Source: Pseudomonadota bacterium (lineage in GTDB: Bacteria; Pseudomonadota; Alphaproteobacteria; Caulobacterales; Caulobacteraceae). From it: 9,042 bases of DNA. Position numbers and translations under genes: made by a program. Shown piece after piece: positions 7,505-9,042 of this stretch. Every line of letters starts with the position of its first letter. Position 1 is the first letter of the stretch. The stretch lies in contig JAEZHG010000114.1 of assembly GCA_023436945.1 (NCBI GenBank), positions 1-9,042 of the forward strand, in the 5' to 3' direction. The notes under the pieces are model-generated. The model made no database searches, had not been told where the DNA came from, and was given only the letters and a program-made list of their open reading frames with translations.

Positions 7505-7535
7505 AAAAAGGGCCGAGCCCGAAGGCTCGTACCCT
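7505..7535 (-). terminator. Intrinsic terminator of tRNA-Lys (likely bidirectional)
   Basis: The core stem CGAGCC (7514-7519) / GGCTCG (7524-7529) is perfect, extended by AGGG (7509-7512) / CCCT (7532-7535) across a small internal bulge. Read leftward, the loop is TTCG, an unusually stable tetraloop, and the 3' arm is followed by five T (complement of 7505-7509). It lies about 33 bases past the tRNA 3' end. Read rightward the hairpin is followed by GTTTT, so it may also stop read-through from the kinase gene. Confidence 0.85.
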
Positions 7536-7567
7536 GTTTTCCGGATATAATCTGGAAGAAGAAACGA

Positions 7568-7643
<76 letters not shown>

Positions 7644-7714
7644 GTACCGTCATTTGAGCCTTTGGTTGGGCTCCGGCGTCTCGCTGCGGTGCGTTGCGCT
7701 GCGGCGAGGGCGGC

Positions 7715-7743
7715 TTAATACTCACGGCCCCCCTGTCGCGCAA
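7715..7743 (-). promoter_or_regulatory. Possible sigma-70-type promoter for tRNA-Lys
   Basis: Read leftward, TTGCGC (complement of 7738-7743) is separated by 17 bp from TATTAA (complement of 7715-7720). The -10 match is good and the -35 match weak. The distance to the mature tRNA 5' end is about 70 bases, which would give a precursor leader of about 65 bases. There is no sequence support beyond the hexamers and spacing. Confidence 0.3.
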
Positions 7744-7767
7744 GCGATTAATTTCACAAAAGCGATT
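7742..7767. repeat. Short direct repeat AAGCGATT x2 upstream of permease gene
   Basis: AAGCGATT occurs at 7742-7749 and again at 7760-7767, an 18-bp period, in an AT-rich stretch 67-92 bp before the permease start. Tandem half-sites like this can be operator elements. The left copy also overlaps the possible -35 of the divergent tRNA promoter. No regulator is identified. Confidence 0.35.
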
Positions 7768-7821
7768 TTTCTCTGCGAGAATAAAGTGATACCGAAGGTC
7801 TTTCGGAATTTTCGGACGATC

Positions 7822-7830
7822 GGGGAGAGA
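7822..7830 (+). promoter_or_regulatory. Ribosome binding site of permease gene
   Basis: The purine-rich GGGGAGAGA ends three bases before ATG 7834, with its GGGGAG core seven bases away. It fixes the start used for the permease. Confidence 0.7.
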
Positions 7831-7833
7831 CAT

Positions 7834-9042
7834 ATGGCCTTTTGGAGCCGTCGCCGTTCAATTGAAGCCATGTTGGCCCCGCAAGAGGGTCCGGCTCTAA
7901 AGAAAACCTTGAGTTGGCCGCACCTTATGGCGCTGGGCGTCGGTGCAATTGTCGGCACGGGCATCCTGACCCTGATCGGTGTCGGCGCAGGCCTAGCGGG
8001 TCCTGCGGTTCTGATCAGCTTCGGTCTGGCAGGTCTGGTCTGTGCCTGTGCGGCGCTGTCCTATGCCGAGCTTTCGACCATCATGCCCGCGTCGGGCAGT
8101 GCCTATAGCTATTCCTATGTGGCTCTGGGCGAGCTGCTGGCCTGGATCGTGGGCTGGTCGCTGATCCTCGAATACTCGCTGGTGGTCTCGGCTGTGGCCG
8201 TGGGCTGGGCAGGCTATGCCGCGCCGTTCCTTCAGGAGTGGGGCGTGCCGATGGCACTGCTGGCCGGTCCGCACGTCGAAGGGGGTATGGTGAACCTTCC
8301 GGCCATCGGCATCATCGCCGTGGTTGCAGGTCTGCTGCTGCTGGGCACCAAGGAAAGCGCCACGCTGAATGCGGTGCTGGTGGTGGTGAAGATCGCTGCA
8401 TTGGTGCTGTTTGTGGCCTTGTCGATGCCGCACTTCGATTCCGCCAACTTCACCCCGTTCATGCCTAACGGCTTTGGCGCACCCTTCGTCCAGACGGGCG
8501 TGATGGCAGCGGCCTCGATCATCTTCTTTGCCTTCTACGGCTTTGATGCCATCGCTACCGCCGCCGAAGACACCAAGAAGCCGGAACGTGATCTGGCCAT
8601 CGGTATCGTCGGCTCGATGCTGATCTGCACCGTGCTCTATATTCTGGTGGCAGCCTCGGCCATCGGCGCAGCCCCGGTGGCGACCTTCGCCGAAAGCCCC
8701 GAGCCGCTGGCGCTGATCCTGCGCGAACTGGGGCGACCGGGCTTCGCCACATTCATTGCGGTCAGCGCCGTCATCGCGCTGCCCACCGTGCTGCTCGGCT
8801 TCCTGTTCGGGCAAAGCCGCATCTTCTTCACCATGGCGCGCGACGGAATGCTTCCCGTGGCGCTCGCCCGCGTGTCGCGGCGCGGCGCCCCGGTACGCAT
8901 CACGCTGTTCACCGCAGCGATCGTCAGCGTCATTGCCGGGCTGCTCCCGATCGAGGAGATCGCCGCGCTCGCCAATGCCGGAACGCTGATCGCCTTCGCC
9001 GCGGTGGCGATCTGCATGATGGTGCTGCGCCGACGCGCGCCG
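7834..9042 (+). CDS. APC-superfamily amino acid permease (CAT-like), 3'-truncated by window edge
   Basis: The 403 visible codons are open from ATG 7834 to the last base; related permeases are about 460-500 residues, so the end is missing. The protein is an inner-membrane secondary transporter for amino acids. After a basic cytoplasmic N-terminus (WSRRRSIEAM), TM1 carries the unwound glycine motif GVGAIVGTGIL (35-45), which binds the substrate's amino and carboxyl groups. LAGPAVLISFGLAGLVCACA follows as TM2, then AELSTIMPASGSAYSYSYVALGE, typical of the cationic-amino-acid-transporter (CAT/YfnA) branch. FFAFYGFDAIATAAEDTKKPERD (231-253) is the conserved TM6 and loop signature. SRIFFTMARDGMLP (329-342) is the loop after TM8. 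About ten hydrophobic helices can be counted. The substrate is not determined by sequence; the neighbouring tRNA-Lys should not be taken as evidence for lysine. It is divergent from tRNA-Lys across a 190-bp regulatory gap. Confidence 0.93.
   Translation, partial: MAFWSRRRSIEAMLAPQEGPALKKTLSWPHLMALGVGAIVGTGILTLIGVGAGLAGPAVLISFGLAGLVCACAALSYAELSTIMPASGSAYSYSYVALGELLAWIVGWSLILEYSLVVSAVAVGWAGYAAPFLQEWGVPMALLAGPHVEGGMVNLPAIGIIAVVAGLLLLGTKESATLNAVLVVVKIAALVLFVALSMPHFDSANFTPFMPNGFGAPFVQTGVMAAASIIFFAFYGFDAIATAAEDTKKPERDLAIGIVGSMLICTVLYILVAASAIGAAPVATFAESPEPLALILRELGRPGFATFIAVSAVIALPTVLLGFLFGQSRIFFTMARDGMLPVALARVSRRGAPVRITLFTAAIVSVIAGLLPIEEIAALANAGTLIAFAAVAICMMVLRRRAP

Noticed and set aside
7993..8814. 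273-codon minus-strand open frame opposite the permease
   Set aside because: Low-complexity His/Gln/Arg/Gly-rich shadow of hydrophobic membrane codons. The + strand frame has clear APC permease motifs.
8700..9042. Slightly higher GC (about 68-70%) and more CTC codons at the end of the permease gene, a possible recombination mosaic
   Set aside because: Earlier parts of the same gene reach 65-67% GC, so the change is small. Frame and family motifs continue without interruption.

Overview
The window reads as ordinary chromosome of an alphaproteobacterium, most likely in the Caulobacterales. The coding sequence is GC-rich (roughly 60-70% in the lines I counted). A CtrA-type TTAACCAT element and a GANTC (CcrM-type) site lie together in one promoter region, and a large periplasmic-sensor hybrid kinase is present. 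The moderate GC would suit Asticcacaulis better than Brevundimonas, but the genus is only an inference.

Left to right: (1) 1-204, + strand, the C-terminal end of a probable cation diffusion facilitator (CDF) transporter. It converges on (2) a LysR-family regulator (minus strand, 220-1110). (3) The LysR gene is divergent from malate synthase G, glcB (1216-3369, +). A perfect 9-bp inverted repeat in the shared intergenic region contains a TTTGCAAA core. glcB ends in a strong intrinsic terminator. (4) A short regulatory region (3428-3492) with a CtrA-like box and a GATTC site precedes an apparently uncharacterised 41-codon ORF (3513-3638). The Shine-Dalgarno of the next gene, a class I PLP aminotransferase (3654-4820), overlaps the small ORF's stop codon. 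(5) 68 bp further on is a secreted/TPR-like, single-TM hybrid histidine kinase with its own receiver domain (4889-7438). (6) Two terminators face each other at 7451-7540: one ends the kinase transcript, the other ends a tRNA-Lys(CTT) gene on the minus strand (7568-7643). (7) After a 190-bp divergent regulatory region, an APC-superfamily amino-acid permease starts at 7834 and runs off the right edge.

Functional themes are central carbon metabolism (the glyoxylate-consuming step, with a possible dedicated operator), amino-acid metabolism (aminotransferase, permease, tRNA-Lys) and signalling (hybrid kinase). I saw no mobile element, CRISPR array, phage gene, toxin-antitoxin pair or defence island. 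The least explained items are the 41-aa ORF with its cell-cycle-type promoter elements, and the TTTGCAAA palindrome in front of glcB.
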